Shown here piece after piece: positions 1 through 8,688 of a stretch of DNA of 64,000 nucleotides. The notes under the pieces are model-generated. The model saw only the letters and a list, made by a program, of their open reading frames with translations. It ran no database searches and was not told the DNA's origin. Position numbers and translations under genes: made by a program. The DNA is taken from contig CAWBCW010000005.1 of assembly GCA_963787345.1 (NCBI GenBank), positions 1 to 64,000 on the forward strand, written 5' to 3'. The DNA is from Bacillus_BD sp963787345. GTDB taxonomy: Bacteria > Bacillota > Bacilli > Bacillales > Cytobacillaceae. Numbering within the stretch: position 1 is the first letter of the stretch; each line of letters starts with the position of its first letter.

Positions 1-579
1 GCAATAAGTTGATGTTATATTTTATCGATTCTTTGTTTGATAAAAATTGAATAAAAGCAAGGATATCATTTTCCATTTTATTAATTTCTTCAACACTAAA
101 GTAACTACTCTTTCTCGATGATGTAAATTTCTTTTTAATTTTTCTCGACAAAAACTCTAGAAAAAGGGAGGATATTTCTACTTATTTCTTCTTCTTTTTC
201 TCCCTGGGCATTACTAATTGACCATGTACGTAGATACTCTTTTTCTAAAAAATCATGATCTTTTAGAAATTGACTTACTATATCTATTTTCAACTCTTTC
301 TCATTCCTCTCTACAACCATGGATAAATATTTCATGGATTTTAGGATACTTAGAATAATTATTAAGCGATAAACATCTCAGACACTGCATGTGAAAATGA
401 TCTTCCGATGGGTCACAAAAGTAAGGCTGAAGTTCTTCCTCCCCTTCTAGTGGAACATCTGAATAATCATGTTCATATTTCATACTTTGAGATGCATTAA
501 AATAATCATCATCATGTTTAACGTACCAAACGTCAGGTCTTAACTTTTCTTTCTTCAATCGCGGAAGAATATGACGCAA
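1..579 (-). pseudogene. Unrecognised gene broken by frameshifts, running off the left edge
   Basis: Three minus-strand frames follow one another with protein-like composition. The first (579 down to about 301) contains PDVWYVKHDDDYFN and a CDPSEDHFHMQC stretch. The second (335 to 135) contains LKDHDFLEKEYLRTWSIS. The third opens near 175 and stays open past base 1 (SRKIKKKF... EEINKMENDIL). Joining them needs shifts near 301-340 and 150-180. The first frame has only a TTG start and stays open upstream into the end of the preceding gene, so it may once have been joined to it. No family recognised. Confidence 0.5.
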
Positions 580-619
580 TGAGGAAAATACATCTGATAA
601 AAACTTCCAGTGATGACCC

Positions 620-1078
620 CTACCCCTCTTTGTTCACCTGGTATTCAAATAACCATCCCTGATCGTTAATTTCAAACCATTTTTCTAAATCAAATTCCTC
701 TCCACCAGAATCCAAATAATAAAAAATGATTTTGGAAAGCTTAGATAAAAATTCTGAAATAGCAACGCTCGCTTCCGTAAAAGCGATATATTCATCTAAT
801 GTATTCGCTTCAAACGTTCTTATTTCTTTAGGGCTTGTAGATAATAAAAATGATTTTCGGTACTCGTTGATTTTAAATTTTTCCTCAATGAAACAAGAAA
901 TATCTATATATATCTTTTTATAAAAATCATAAACACCTCTACTCAATGGGTTCAAATCGACATCAATAATATTCGAATCAATTATTCCCTTTACATAGTC
1001 TGTTATTTTTAGAGCATAGAAGTTTTCTAATTGTTCTACTTCACCGTTAAAGTAAACATCTAAATCCTTTAAGGTCAC
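620..1078 (-). CDS. Unrecognised protein, possibly a fragment of a longer gene
   Basis: A 152-residue frame starting at GTG, acidic and helix-rich (TLKDLDVYFNGEVEQLENFY near the start), with no recognised domain. The frame stays open upstream of the GTG for about 15 codons, reading LVSKLISEGENGNEV and overlapping the stop of the upstream gene. Downstream, a different frame continues with coding-like sequence just after GGGG runs at the stop. It may therefore be the middle of one gene broken by indels rather than an independent gene. No function is assigned. Confidence 0.45.
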   Translation of the reverse strand: MTLKDLDVYFNGEVEQLENFYALKITDYVKGIIDSNIIDVDLNPLSRGVYDFYKKIYIDISCFIEEKFKINEYRKSFLLSTSPKEIRTFEANTLDEYIAFTEASVAISEFLSKLSKIIFYYLDSGGEEFDLEKWFEINDQGWLFEYQVNKEG

Positions 1079-1116
1079 TTCGTTTCCATTTTCCCCTTCA
1101 CTTATTAACTTACTTA

Positions 1117-1821
1117 CTAAGCAACATACAAGAATTCATCACTATTGAATGCTGAAAGATGTTGGTATCGTTCTTTGAGTTTACTCTTTAGACTTTCTGT
1201 AACATCCTCATGTCTCTTGGTTTTAATAAATTTTGCAATAGTAGAAAAGGCTTCTCTATTATCTTCACTGTCTAAACCAGTCTTATAGATTTTATCCAAA
1301 ACATCTTCCCTACGCGGGACTGGTTTACCTGTCTTTCTTTCTTTCTCTTCGTCATCTTCTTCTTTCTTCTTTTTTTTCCTCTCATATGACGTCCATGCTG
1401 AGTCTAAGATAGGCTTAATATTTCCTTTTTCCTCAGATAAATCATAATGGAAAATCCTTGCAACATATTCCGTGTCAGGGAGATTCTGTTCTAGAAAATT
1501 TAGATAATTATAATAAAGAAATAGAACAGCATCATAATAGGTTGATGGTCCTTCTTTGTTTGAATGATGTTTAATTTGAGCAACCCGAATAAAACTTTTT
1601 TCATCTTTATCAAAATATTTAACATAATCCTCAATTCTCTCAATCATATAGCTAGATTGGCAATCCGCATCCCCAAATGCATCTTCCCCAGTTCCATCAT
1701 CTAGAATGTGGAGTAAAGTTAATTCAAATTGATAAAAATATCCTTTTATTGAGTGGAATGCGTCTCTATTTTTATTGAGGTCATGAATTTGTTCTACTAT
1801 TTCTTTTGCGGTGATGGTCAT
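1117..1821 (-). CDS. Possible PD-(D/E)xK-type nuclease-related protein (N-terminal part)
   Basis: 234 residues from an ATG at the head of the cluster. Near residue 27 it has GYFYQFELTLLHIL and around residues 60-85 IERIEDYVKYF followed by VAQIKHH. The spacing of an acidic residue before a Q-x-K motif is reminiscent of PD-(D/E)xK restriction-like folds seen in defence proteins, but this is inference from a short pattern. A lysine/glutamate-rich linker (KKKKKEEDDEEKERK) follows near residue 150. Downstream frames appear continuous in composition, so the true protein may be over 600 residues. Its position inside a recombinase element fits a cargo defence gene. Confidence 0.4.
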   Translation of the reverse strand: MTITAKEIVEQIHDLNKNRDAFHSIKGYFYQFELTLLHILDDGTGEDAFGDADCQSSYMIERIEDYVKYFDKDEKSFIRVAQIKHHSNKEGPSTYYDAVLFLYYNYLNFLEQNLPDTEYVARIFHYDLSEEKGNIKPILDSAWTSYERKKKKKEEDDEEKERKTGKPVPRREDVLDKIYKTGLDSEDNREAFSTIAKFIKTKRHEDVTESLKSKLKERYQHLSAFNSDEFLYVA

Positions 1822-1975
1822 CCCATTCCCTCACAGTCTTTTCCCCCATTTTACATCATTCGGCAAAATGGCACAATTTTCATTTTCATGAAACTTTTGA
1901 TTTTCTAACAAAGATAAAAGCAATTTACAAGTTTGACTTATAGCGAATTTTTTAATAAAAAGACTATGTTAATTT

Positions 1976-2233
1976 TTATTGTTGATTTATAAAGAGATGA
2001 AAGACCTCCAGTTGGGAAGGTCTTTCTTGGATATAATCCACTACTTTTTGATAACCAGCAGGTATAACGGAAGCAAACAGTAAACCTATTACAATTGAAG
2101 TAGTTGGAAAAATAATGAATCTCCGAAGTGATAATTCATTCTTCTTATATGCAATTGTAAATGCCTGCATCATATAAAAGACAGTAATAAAAATGATGAC
2201 AGCTGAAAAGACACTTCCTAAAATTACTACCAT
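1976..2233 (-). CDS. Small two-helix membrane protein
   Basis: About 85 residues from the ATG at 2233, which follows a good ribosome site (AAAGGAGA, 6-7 nt upstream). Longer in-frame extensions lack one. Two hydrophobic segments are visible: VVILGSVFSAVIIFITVFYM at the start and FIIFPTTSIVIGLLFASVI near residue 45, with a charged loop (YKKNELSLRR) between. No family recognised. It lies alone between the broken first cluster and the 275-residue gene, on the same strand. Confidence 0.5.
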   Translation of the reverse strand: MVVILGSVFSAVIIFITVFYMMQAFTIAYKKNELSLRRFIIFPTTSIVIGLLFASVIPAGYQKVVDYIQERPSQLEVFHLFINQQ

Positions 2234-2328
2234 TGTACATCTCCTTTCAAAAAAGCCTTTAATAAATTTCACCATCTAATTAACAAAGTTGTTGCATTAC
2301 ATTTCCTAACTAAATACCATTATGAAAT

Positions 2329-3153
2329 TCATGGAAAAGTCTTATTTAAATACTCCTGCCAGTAATCAACATCTCCATCTATTTCATGCAACCAACAATA
2401 CATGAATATAATTTCAATATATTGCTTTTTCCCCCTCAAAAAAGGTTTATTTACTTTTTTAAAGAGTAAATTTATATTGAATAGATTATTTTTCTGTTTA
2501 TAATCATATTCATATTTCCTCCAACTATCTTTATTCTTAATTCTATGTTTGACATCCCATTTCTCCTTATTATCAAAAAACCAGGAGACATAATCTGATG
2601 CAAAGGCTATTAAATTAACATGATGTTTATTCCAAGTTTTCTCTACCCACTCATTTATTTCTTCAGTTATATTTATAGATGTGTTATCTGATGGGGGTTC
2701 GCTAATTATTCGATGGTGATCCTTTATAAATTGAAAAAGCATTTCGGTTTGATCTTTCAAGAAAGGATTCTTCTTTGCCAACTGTGCATAACAGTCATAC
2801 GAAACACTTCGAAACTCTTGATCGGTGCTATATAGAAGAAACAATTCATCTTTTTTTGGAAAATTAATGATTGACCGATTAATTTGCTTATCATGATCAT
2901 CATATATATTTACTAACCATTCTTGAATTTCTGACTCATATTTATTCAGTTGATTCCTATATTTCCCCAAGCGTTCAACGTTCAAAGCTGTTTTTTCATC
3001 CATACGGGAGTCATCGAGATATTGGTTAAAATATTCAAATACATAATTAACACAAATCTGCATATTATCCAATTTTGAATCTATATCATATTCATTCAAT
3101 TTGTCTTCTTTTTTCCTTTTAGCGATATAATCTTCGATAATAAGCACCCGCAT
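2329..3153 (-). CDS. Unrecognised 274-residue cytoplasmic protein
   Basis: An intact soluble frame with many charged and aromatic residues, no signal peptide and no membrane segment. Start taken at ATG 3153; a GTG lies one codon earlier. Visible features: DSKLDNMQICVNYVFEYFNQ in the first quarter, WFFDNKEKWDVKHRIKNK near residue 200 and an acidic aromatic tail (DGDVDYWQEYLNK). No family recognised. It is probably cargo of the element, upstream on the minus strand of the small membrane protein. Confidence 0.55.
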   Translation of the reverse strand: MRVLIIEDYIAKRKKEDKLNEYDIDSKLDNMQICVNYVFEYFNQYLDDSRMDEKTALNVERLGKYRNQLNKYESEIQEWLVNIYDDHDKQINRSIINFPKKDELFLLYSTDQEFRSVSYDCYAQLAKKNPFLKDQTEMLFQFIKDHHRIISEPPSDNTSINITEEINEWVEKTWNKHHVNLIAFASDYVSWFFDNKEKWDVKHRIKNKDSWRKYEYDYKQKNNLFNINLLFKKVNKPFLRGKKQYIEIIFMYCWLHEIDGDVDYWQEYLNKTFP

Positions 3154-3244
3154 CACGCCCTATCCAAATTACTATTGCATCCATTTAATATATATTTTTT
3201 TCATTATTCGTTTGATCCAATGAAATATCAGTTTTATTCATTAT

Positions 3245-3275
3245 AAAAAAACCATTCCCGTGGATTAGGAACGGT
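3245..3275 (-). terminator. Terminator of the recombinase gene
   Basis: Read on the minus strand, ACCGTTCC pairs with GGGAATGGT across a short loop and is followed by a run of seven T. It begins directly after the recombinase stop at 3276. Confidence 0.75.
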
Positions 3276-4816
3276 TTAAATGTATTCTATTTCAATTTCA
3301 AACGGGTAAAATTTTCTAACTGGATTCCTTGTAGATAACTTCAAAATATCCCCAGGAATAATCCTTGTGTAAGTAACACGTTTAATAATCGTTTTAAGTG
3401 CTTGATTCAAAGCTTCAGCTTCTAAAGAAGGCAGAGTGTCAATTATAGCTATTTTATCCTTCAAAACCGCTTGTATATCCTCTATTTGTGGCTTTTCTAA
3501 TTCATACAGTAAAGATTCCTTTTCATCTTTTAACTGTTTTATTTTATCCGTTATTTCCTGCTTTTTAGTCCTAATTTCTTCAGTTGAAAAAATTCCAGTT
3601 AAAGCTAAATCAATCAACTTCTTATCTTCAGCTTCAGCACTTTTAATGCGTTTTTCCAACTGTTTTAGTTGCTTATGAAGGCTATCCATATATTCTGTAT
3701 TATCGTCAGATTCTAAAGACTTCAAATAGCTTTCTAGCCCTTCCTTTTCCTTCATTACATCAACTAAAACCTGTTCTTCAATATGCACTAATCTGATACC
3801 GCTATTATTACATTTTTCACCATTATCCATTAGGTATTCACATTTCTTTACAGTGTATCCAGTCGCACATTTTGTATCTTTTCTAATAGTCATCTTTCTG
3901 CCGCAGCAGCCACAAATGATTAAATCCTTTAATGATGTTACTCCACTTTTTACAGCAGGCTTTTCGCGTATCATACCTGCTCTTTTTGCTCGTTCTTCCC
4001 TATCCTTATTAGCTAAATCCCATTCTTTTTCAGGTATAATTGCTGGATGTGCATCTTTTACAACTATTTTTTCAACTATTTCATATACCCATTTCCCATT
4101 TTTTTTAACACGCTTCCTATCGTTGAAAAAATTCCACCCTTTATATTTTTCATTTCTAATAATCCGCTTAATAGACGGTAGGTTCCAATAGTTCGATCTG
4201 TGCTGGTTTATAAATCACCTTCTCATTTAAAATGTCACGAATCTTAAAGCTTCCTAATCCTTGGGAATGAAGTTTAAAAATTAAACGTACTGCTTCTGCT
4301 TCAGGTTCATATATCTCCAATTTTTTAGTTTCAGGATTCCTTCTATATCCATAAGGAACATTCACCACTAACATCTAAACCAGCCTTTGCCATCTGTATT
4401 TTATTGTTTTTACTACGTTTTCCGATTAGTGCATGTTCATGTGAAGCAATGAGACTTCCAGAATCGTATATGTCAATACATCATTATTATTATTCGCTAA
4501 ATCATACGTATATACTGGTGTTATGATTGGCTTATCATAATCCACACAATACTGAAGAACTTGTTCGGCGATCAATCCATTACTTGACAAACGAGATAAC
4601 TCAACCACTAAAATAGCATCAAATTCTTCAATCCTGTCCAAAAGTTCTCTGTAATTTTGTTCTTGCTTCTAATTCGGAAGAACCTCCAGAGACAACTTCT
4701 CCAAATGGTTCATATGAATAACCATTTTCTTTAGCAAATTCAGTTAAAAGGCTTCTATGATTAGCAAGGTTTCAACATTTTCATCCTTTCTTTTCACGTG
4801 ATATACGTAAATACAT
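3276..4816 (-). pseudogene. Large serine recombinase, decayed by at least six frameshifts
   Basis: Family knowledge: site-specific integration/excision enzymes with an N-terminal resolvase domain, a recombinase domain and a zinc ribbon plus coiled coil. Seen: start ATG 4816 with MYLRISREKK (catalytic serine motif), then in changing frames ANHRSLLTEFAKENG, DAILVVELSRLSSNGLIAEQ, PYGYRRNPETKKLEIYEPEA, WNFFNDRKR, and an intact 232-residue tail with CGCCGRKM plus a later Cys pair and a coiled coil. Shifts fall near 4780, 4755, 4645, 4470, 4375 and 4180. The order of domains is complete, so this is a full gene that decayed in place. It starts about 140 bp from the kamA junction, in the same direction as kamA. 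Confidence 0.9.
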
Positions 4817-4851
4817 TGCCACATGTTTAATCTCTCTAGTTGCTTTTGTAA

Positions 4852-5964
4852 TCATTTGATGAATCTCCATTCATACAATTTATTCCAATTAGCTATCTTA
4901 TATGTTATATTTAATGTTGCCACTAAAGGAATTCTCATACATCTTTTAAAAAATGCAGTAGGTACTGCATAACCACTCGTATGTCCACGTAAGCCTTCGA
5001 TAATTTCAAGTCCCTTTGAAACAGGAGCTCTAAAATGGCTGATCCCTTCTGACATATCACACTGATAAATATAATAAGGTCGAACGCGGATTTTGACGAG
5101 GTCATGCATCAATTTCTTCATAATCGGAACACTGTCATTGATTCCCGCTAAAATAACGGATTGATTTCCAACTGGTACTCCTGCATCGGCCAACATCTCA
5201 CAGGCCTGTTTTGATTCTTCAGTAATTTCAATCGACGTATTAAAATGGGTATTCAGCCAAACGGGATGATATTTTTTCAGAATGTTACAGAGGTTTTCGG
5301 TAATTCTTTGCGGAAATACAACTGGGGCTCTCGTTCCGATTCGAATGATTTCAACATGATCAATTGAACGAAGGTTTTTTAAAATGTATTCGAGAATCTG
5401 ATCGTTGATTAACAGCCCGTCTCCGCCAGAAATAAGAACATCGCGGACAACAGGAGTTTGGCGAATATAATCAATCGCTGCATCTAATTGTTTTTTCGGA
5501 ACGCCCATGCCAATTTGACCTGAGAATCGTCGTCTCGTACAATAACGACAATACATCGAACATTGATTGGTCACTAAGAAAAGCACCCGGTCTGGGTAAC
5601 GATGGGTAAGTCCTGGAACAGGTGAATCTTCATCTTCATAAAGTGGATCTTCTAGGTCATATTTAGTTTTATAGATTTCTTTTGAAATGGGAACGGATTG
5701 CATTCGGATCGGACACCGCGGGTCATCCGGATTCATAAGTGAAGCATAATACGGAGTAATATTTAATGGAATCGTTTTCGTTGATATGCGAACACCTTCT
5801 TCTTCTTCAGGTGTTAAGGTAATGACTTTTTTTAAATCCTCTAATGAACGGATTGTATTCGTTAATTGCCAAATCCAGTCATTCCATTGCTCTTCTGTTA
5901 CATCTTTCCATAATTCAATGTCCTTCCAATGTTTATTTGGTTTATATAAAAATGGTTTCACCAT
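4852..5964 (-). pseudogene. kamA: Lysine 2,3-aminomutase, 3' end lost to insertion
   Basis: KamA is a radical SAM/PLP enzyme converting L-lysine to L-beta-lysine. Residues 1-336 match the B. subtilis-type protein closely, including the cluster motif CSMYCRYC (Cys135, 139, 142). After GYAVPT the frame continues for 34 unrelated residues (AFFKRCMRIPLV...) and stops. The family runs to about 470 residues, and the lost part holds the PGGGGK loop whose lysine binds PLP, so the product should be inactive. Preceded by a sigma-54 promoter at 6008-6025; start ATG 5964. The missing 3' part should lie beyond the left edge at the other end of the element. Confidence 0.9.
4954..4969. other. Putative recombinase attachment core at the kamA/element junction
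   Basis: The plus strand reads TGCAGTAGGTACTGCA: 7-bp perfect inverted arms around a central GG dinucleotide. It covers the codons for A-V-P-T of kamA, exactly where similarity to KamA proteins stops (residue 336). Known: large serine recombinases cut at a central dinucleotide flanked by roughly symmetrical arms. Inference: this is one of the two hybrid att sites. Confidence 0.6.
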
Positions 5965-6007
5965 GATTCCCCCTATAATTTCATTAGCATTCTACACACT
6001 ATATTTA

Positions 6008-6025
6008 ATGCAATTTTCATGCCAA
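6008..6025 (-). promoter_or_regulatory. Sigma-54 (-24/-12) promoter of kamA
   Basis: The minus strand reads TTGGCATGAAAATTGCAT. It matches TGGCAY-N5-TTGCA with the required 10 nt between the invariant GG and GC. Transcription would start near 5997, about 35 nt before the kamA ATG. A sigma-54 activator gene lies immediately upstream. Confidence 0.8.
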
Positions 6026-6176
6026 GTTAATAAAAGGAGAGTATCATGCCAAAACGTTTGAATATGTGTCTCTTTGGGGAATTATGTGTCATTTTCTCGC
6101 GGATATGCGTCGTCTTTGGGATATATGCATCATTTTCCATAAACTATCAGCGAAGTCACTCCCATTGATCCGCTCA

Positions 6177-7574
6177 TTATTCGGCACCTTGTTTCTTTAA
6201 CTTGTATTGCAATGTTTGACGAGGTATTTTCAATAATTTAGCTGCTTGGCGGATGTTTCCATTTGCTTTTCTCATTGCCTTTTCGATCAACCTAGTTTCA
6301 TATTTTGATAGTTGTTCACGCAGTGATAAATCTTCATCAAGAACATGCGGGGAAGTCTTAGCTTTTTTCAACATAATCGGTAAGGTATCTTCTGTTAGGA
6401 TGTTTGCTTCACAAACATTCATCATATACTCAATCGCATGTTTTAACTCTCTAACATTACCTGGCCATGAATAGGCGTGGAACAGATTTTGCACATTAGA
6501 GTCAATTCCTTTAATGGATTTATCGAGTTCATTATTGTAATGGCTAATAAAATAGTCAGTCAAAAATAAGATATCTTCCTTTCGTTCACGAAGGGGTGGT
6601 AATTCAAACATAAGGACATTCAAGCGATAAAATAAATCGGGCCGTACCTTTTTTTCTTCTAATGCCTTAATGGGAGGGATGTTCATTGCTCCAATCACCC
6701 GAACGTTTGTCAACACGGTCCTCGTGCTGCCTATTCTTCTTACAAGTCCATCCTCTAACACACGAAGGAGCTTAGCTTGGAGATTAATCGGCATCGCATG
6801 GATTTCATCTAAAAATAATGTGCCTCCATCCGCTAATTCAAATAAGCCCGGCCGATCCACCGCTCCCGTATAACTGCCTTTCGCTGTACCAAATAATAAG
6901 CTTTCTAGCAATGATTCAGGAATCGCTGCACAGTTTTGCGCAATAAACGGTCCATTTGTTCTTAATGAAGCATGATGAACCCCTTGTACAAATAATTCCT
7001 TTCCTGTACCGCTTTCCCCAATGACAAGCATTGGAGAATTTGATTTAGCCAATTTCACGGCATTTCTTTTCAGCGTTATAAAAGCAGGGTTCATTGTTTT
7101 TAAGTCTGATAGCCGATAGAAAACATTCTTTTTTGTTGATAATTTTGAATTTCCTTTTGATTGTTTCATTTTTTGCTGGATATCGACTAACTTTTCCGAT
7201 AACATTTTTAAACGGGTATAATCCTTAGCAATTTCAACCGCTCCTACCAGTTCTTTTTTGATAAAGATTGGGAGCGTTGTATTAATTGTTTCTACCTTTT
7301 TTCCATGTAAATTCACATAGGATTGCTGCTGATTATAAATCGGCTCTTTTGTTTTAATCACTTTTAATAATGTGCTAGATTCGCTTGTCAGCGAGGGAAA
7401 AATATCCAAAATGGATTTCCCTGCTACCTCTTCAACGGTCAAACCATCGTGCTCTGCCGCTATCGAATTGTAATAAATCGTCTCTCCTGTAAGGTTTACT
7501 GCATGAATGCCTTCATCAACGCTTTGTAAAATGGCAGCTAACACCTCATTCGAAATAGACCCGCCTATAGACAC
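6177..7574 (-). CDS. Sigma-54-dependent transcriptional activator (PAS-AAA-Fis)
   Basis: A bacterial enhancer-binding protein that remodels sigma-54 RNA polymerase by ATP hydrolysis. Domains: PAS at about residues 10-115 (ligand sensing), AAA+ with Walker A GESGTGKE near 187, the sigma-54 contact loop as GSYTGA near 234 (a GAFTGA variant), Walker B LFLDE near 254, and a C-terminal Fis helix-turn-helix (GNIRQAAKLLKIPRQTLQYK). Start chosen at GTG 7574 because AGGTGAT precedes it at proper spacing; a GTG three codons earlier is the alternative. It sits between ablB and kamA and probably drives the kamA -24/-12 promoter, perhaps sensing lysine or a derivative. Confidence 0.88.
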   Translation of the reverse strand: MSIGGSISNEVLAAILQSVDEGIHAVNLTGETIYYNSIAAEHDGLTVEEVAGKSILDIFPSLTSESSTLLKVIKTKEPIYNQQQSYVNLHGKKVETINTTLPIFIKKELVGAVEIAKDYTRLKMLSEKLVDIQQKMKQSKGNSKLSTKKNVFYRLSDLKTMNPAFITLKRNAVKLAKSNSPMLVIGESGTGKELFVQGVHHASLRTNGPFIAQNCAAIPESLLESLLFGTAKGSYTGAVDRPGLFELADGGTLFLDEIHAMPINLQAKLLRVLEDGLVRRIGSTRTVLTNVRVIGAMNIPPIKALEEKKVRPDLFYRLNVLMFELPPLRERKEDILFLTDYFISHYNNELDKSIKGIDSNVQNLFHAYSWPGNVRELKHAIEYMMNVCEANILTEDTLPIMLKKAKTSPHVLDEDLSLREQLSKYETRLIEKAMRKANGNIRQAAKLLKIPRQTLQYKLKKQGAE

Positions 7575-7602
7575 AATGATCACCTCACTTCGTTCAGTAT
7601 AA

Positions 7603-7776
7603 ACCTCCCACTTCTACAAGTAGTAAGATAGATACCAATACTTTAATAATTCAGTGAGAATTCAACCCCCACCTGAATGCAGTTAAAGCCTCTGGCGGGT
7701 GCCACAGATTTTTAAAGGAAGTTTATTGAGCATGCTCAATAAAATCTGGACGTAAATACGCCAAGGCATATTTGAT
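7603..7776 (-). repeat. Dispersed structured repeat, copy R1
   Basis: The reverse complement aligns with copy R2: palindrome AAATATGCC-TT-GGCGTATTT, then CCAGATTTT enclosing hairpin TATTGAG-CATG-CTCAATA, AAAATCTGTGG, CCGCCAGAGGC, GCATTCAG and GAATTATTAAAG. It lies just downstream of ablB and upstream of the activator gene, in opposite orientation to R2. Confidence 0.75.
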
Positions 7777-7823
7777 CATATGCCAAAAAGCTGGCAGGTC
7801 AGCCAAACTTTCGGCGATACCTA

Positions 7824-8672
7824 CTATCCTTCAGATAAATCTTTCACCCACATATTCATATCTTCTAATTTGTCAAAAATATAACAATTATTGGTTAGCC
7901 GACCACGGTAATGATAGCCAAGTTGGTGTAGAACCGCATTCATACCAAATGACTGGGCCCTTGCAATCGAAAATGCACAATAAATCCCTTGTTGTCTACA
8001 TTCACCTTCTAATGTTTGCAGGACTTTTTTCATTAAACCGTATTTCCGGTGTTGAGGAAGCGTTGCACAATCCGTTAACTCTGCATGATAATAAAAAAGG
8101 TTTGGTTCTGCCGCCGCACAACTTACTAATTCTCCATGATATAAAAAACCATAATAAATTGTTCCATCATCTATCGTTTTCTTAATATATTCCGGATCAT
8201 TTAATGGAGTTGGATAAACTTTGAACACTTGTTGATATAAACGTGATAGGTGAATTGCATCTCTCTTTTCCATCTTTTTCAATTGATAAGTTTTTGGAAT
8301 CTTTATCTCTGAGACTGTCGTATTTTTCGCCGCTTGAACAATTCCATCTTCCATTAACCAATCCTTGCTAATTCTCCGCTCTTCTTGATAATATTTCGAA
8401 AAGTAATAGGCATCTGAACCACGAAATAATCCATCCACTTTTGCTTCACATTGAAAGCCGTGTTGTATCAGAATATGAAAATGTTCTTGTCTTGCGATGA
8501 AAATAAATTTTTCCTTCTGTAAAGAAACAGCTATCTCTTCGGCTCTTGTAATGATAGCCTCTACATTCCCTCGATAATCATCGATTCTTAATCGCTTATT
8601 AATCGGATCGATATAGACCTCCATTTCATAAGAATCACTTTTTACTTTTTGAATATATGCGATTTCAGACAT
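7824..8672 (-). CDS. ablB: Beta-lysine N6-acetyltransferase (AblB/YodP type)
   Basis: A GNAT acetyltransferase expected to acetylate the epsilon-amino group of the beta-lysine made by KamA, with acetyl-CoA as donor. 282 residues from ATG 8672, preceded by AAAGGAGTG; the upstream in-frame extension has no ribosome site. N-terminal YodP-type region to about residue 125, then the GNAT fold with ELTDCATLPQHRKYGLMKKV (acetyl-CoA loop) near 205. The gene is flanked by inverted repeats R1 and R2, so it is probably transcribed apart from yodQ, whose terminator lies upstream. Identification rests on sequence character and on the yodQ/kamA neighbourhood. Confidence 0.85.
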   Translation of the reverse strand: MSEIAYIQKVKSDSYEMEVYIDPINKRLRIDDYRGNVEAIITRAEEIAVSLQKEKFIFIARQEHFHILIQHGFQCEAKVDGLFRGSDAYYFSKYYQEERRISKDWLMEDGIVQAAKNTTVSEIKIPKTYQLKKMEKRDAIHLSRLYQQVFKVYPTPLNDPEYIKKTIDDGTIYYGFLYHGELVSCAAAEPNLFYYHAELTDCATLPQHRKYGLMKKVLQTLEGECRQQGIYCAFSIARAQSFGMNAVLHQLGYHYRGRLTNNCYIFDKLEDMNMWVKDLSEG

Positions 8673-8688
8673 CGTCTCACTCCTTTTT

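Larger units (their letters stand above)
1..4962. mobile_element. End of an inserted element interrupting kamA (other end outside window)
   Basis: Seen: a large serine recombinase remnant lies directly beyond the point where the kamA reading frame loses family similarity, and unrelated unrecognised genes follow to the window edge. Serine-recombinase elements usually carry the recombinase next to one attachment site, which is the arrangement here. Right boundary: a 16-bp near-symmetrical site at 4954-4969. The left boundary and the missing 3' part of kamA are not in the window. Inference: a skin-like or genomic-island insertion. Its length and full cargo are unknown. Confidence 0.7.

Noticed and set aside
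4852..4956. kamA truncation explained as a single sequencing error
   Set aside because: The sequence after codon 336 resembles KamA in no frame and leads straight into a recombinase gene, so a simple indel cannot explain it.
7772..8185. 137-residue plus-strand frame opposite ablB
   Set aside because: Antisense to the acetyltransferase gene, with protein composition unlike a real gene.
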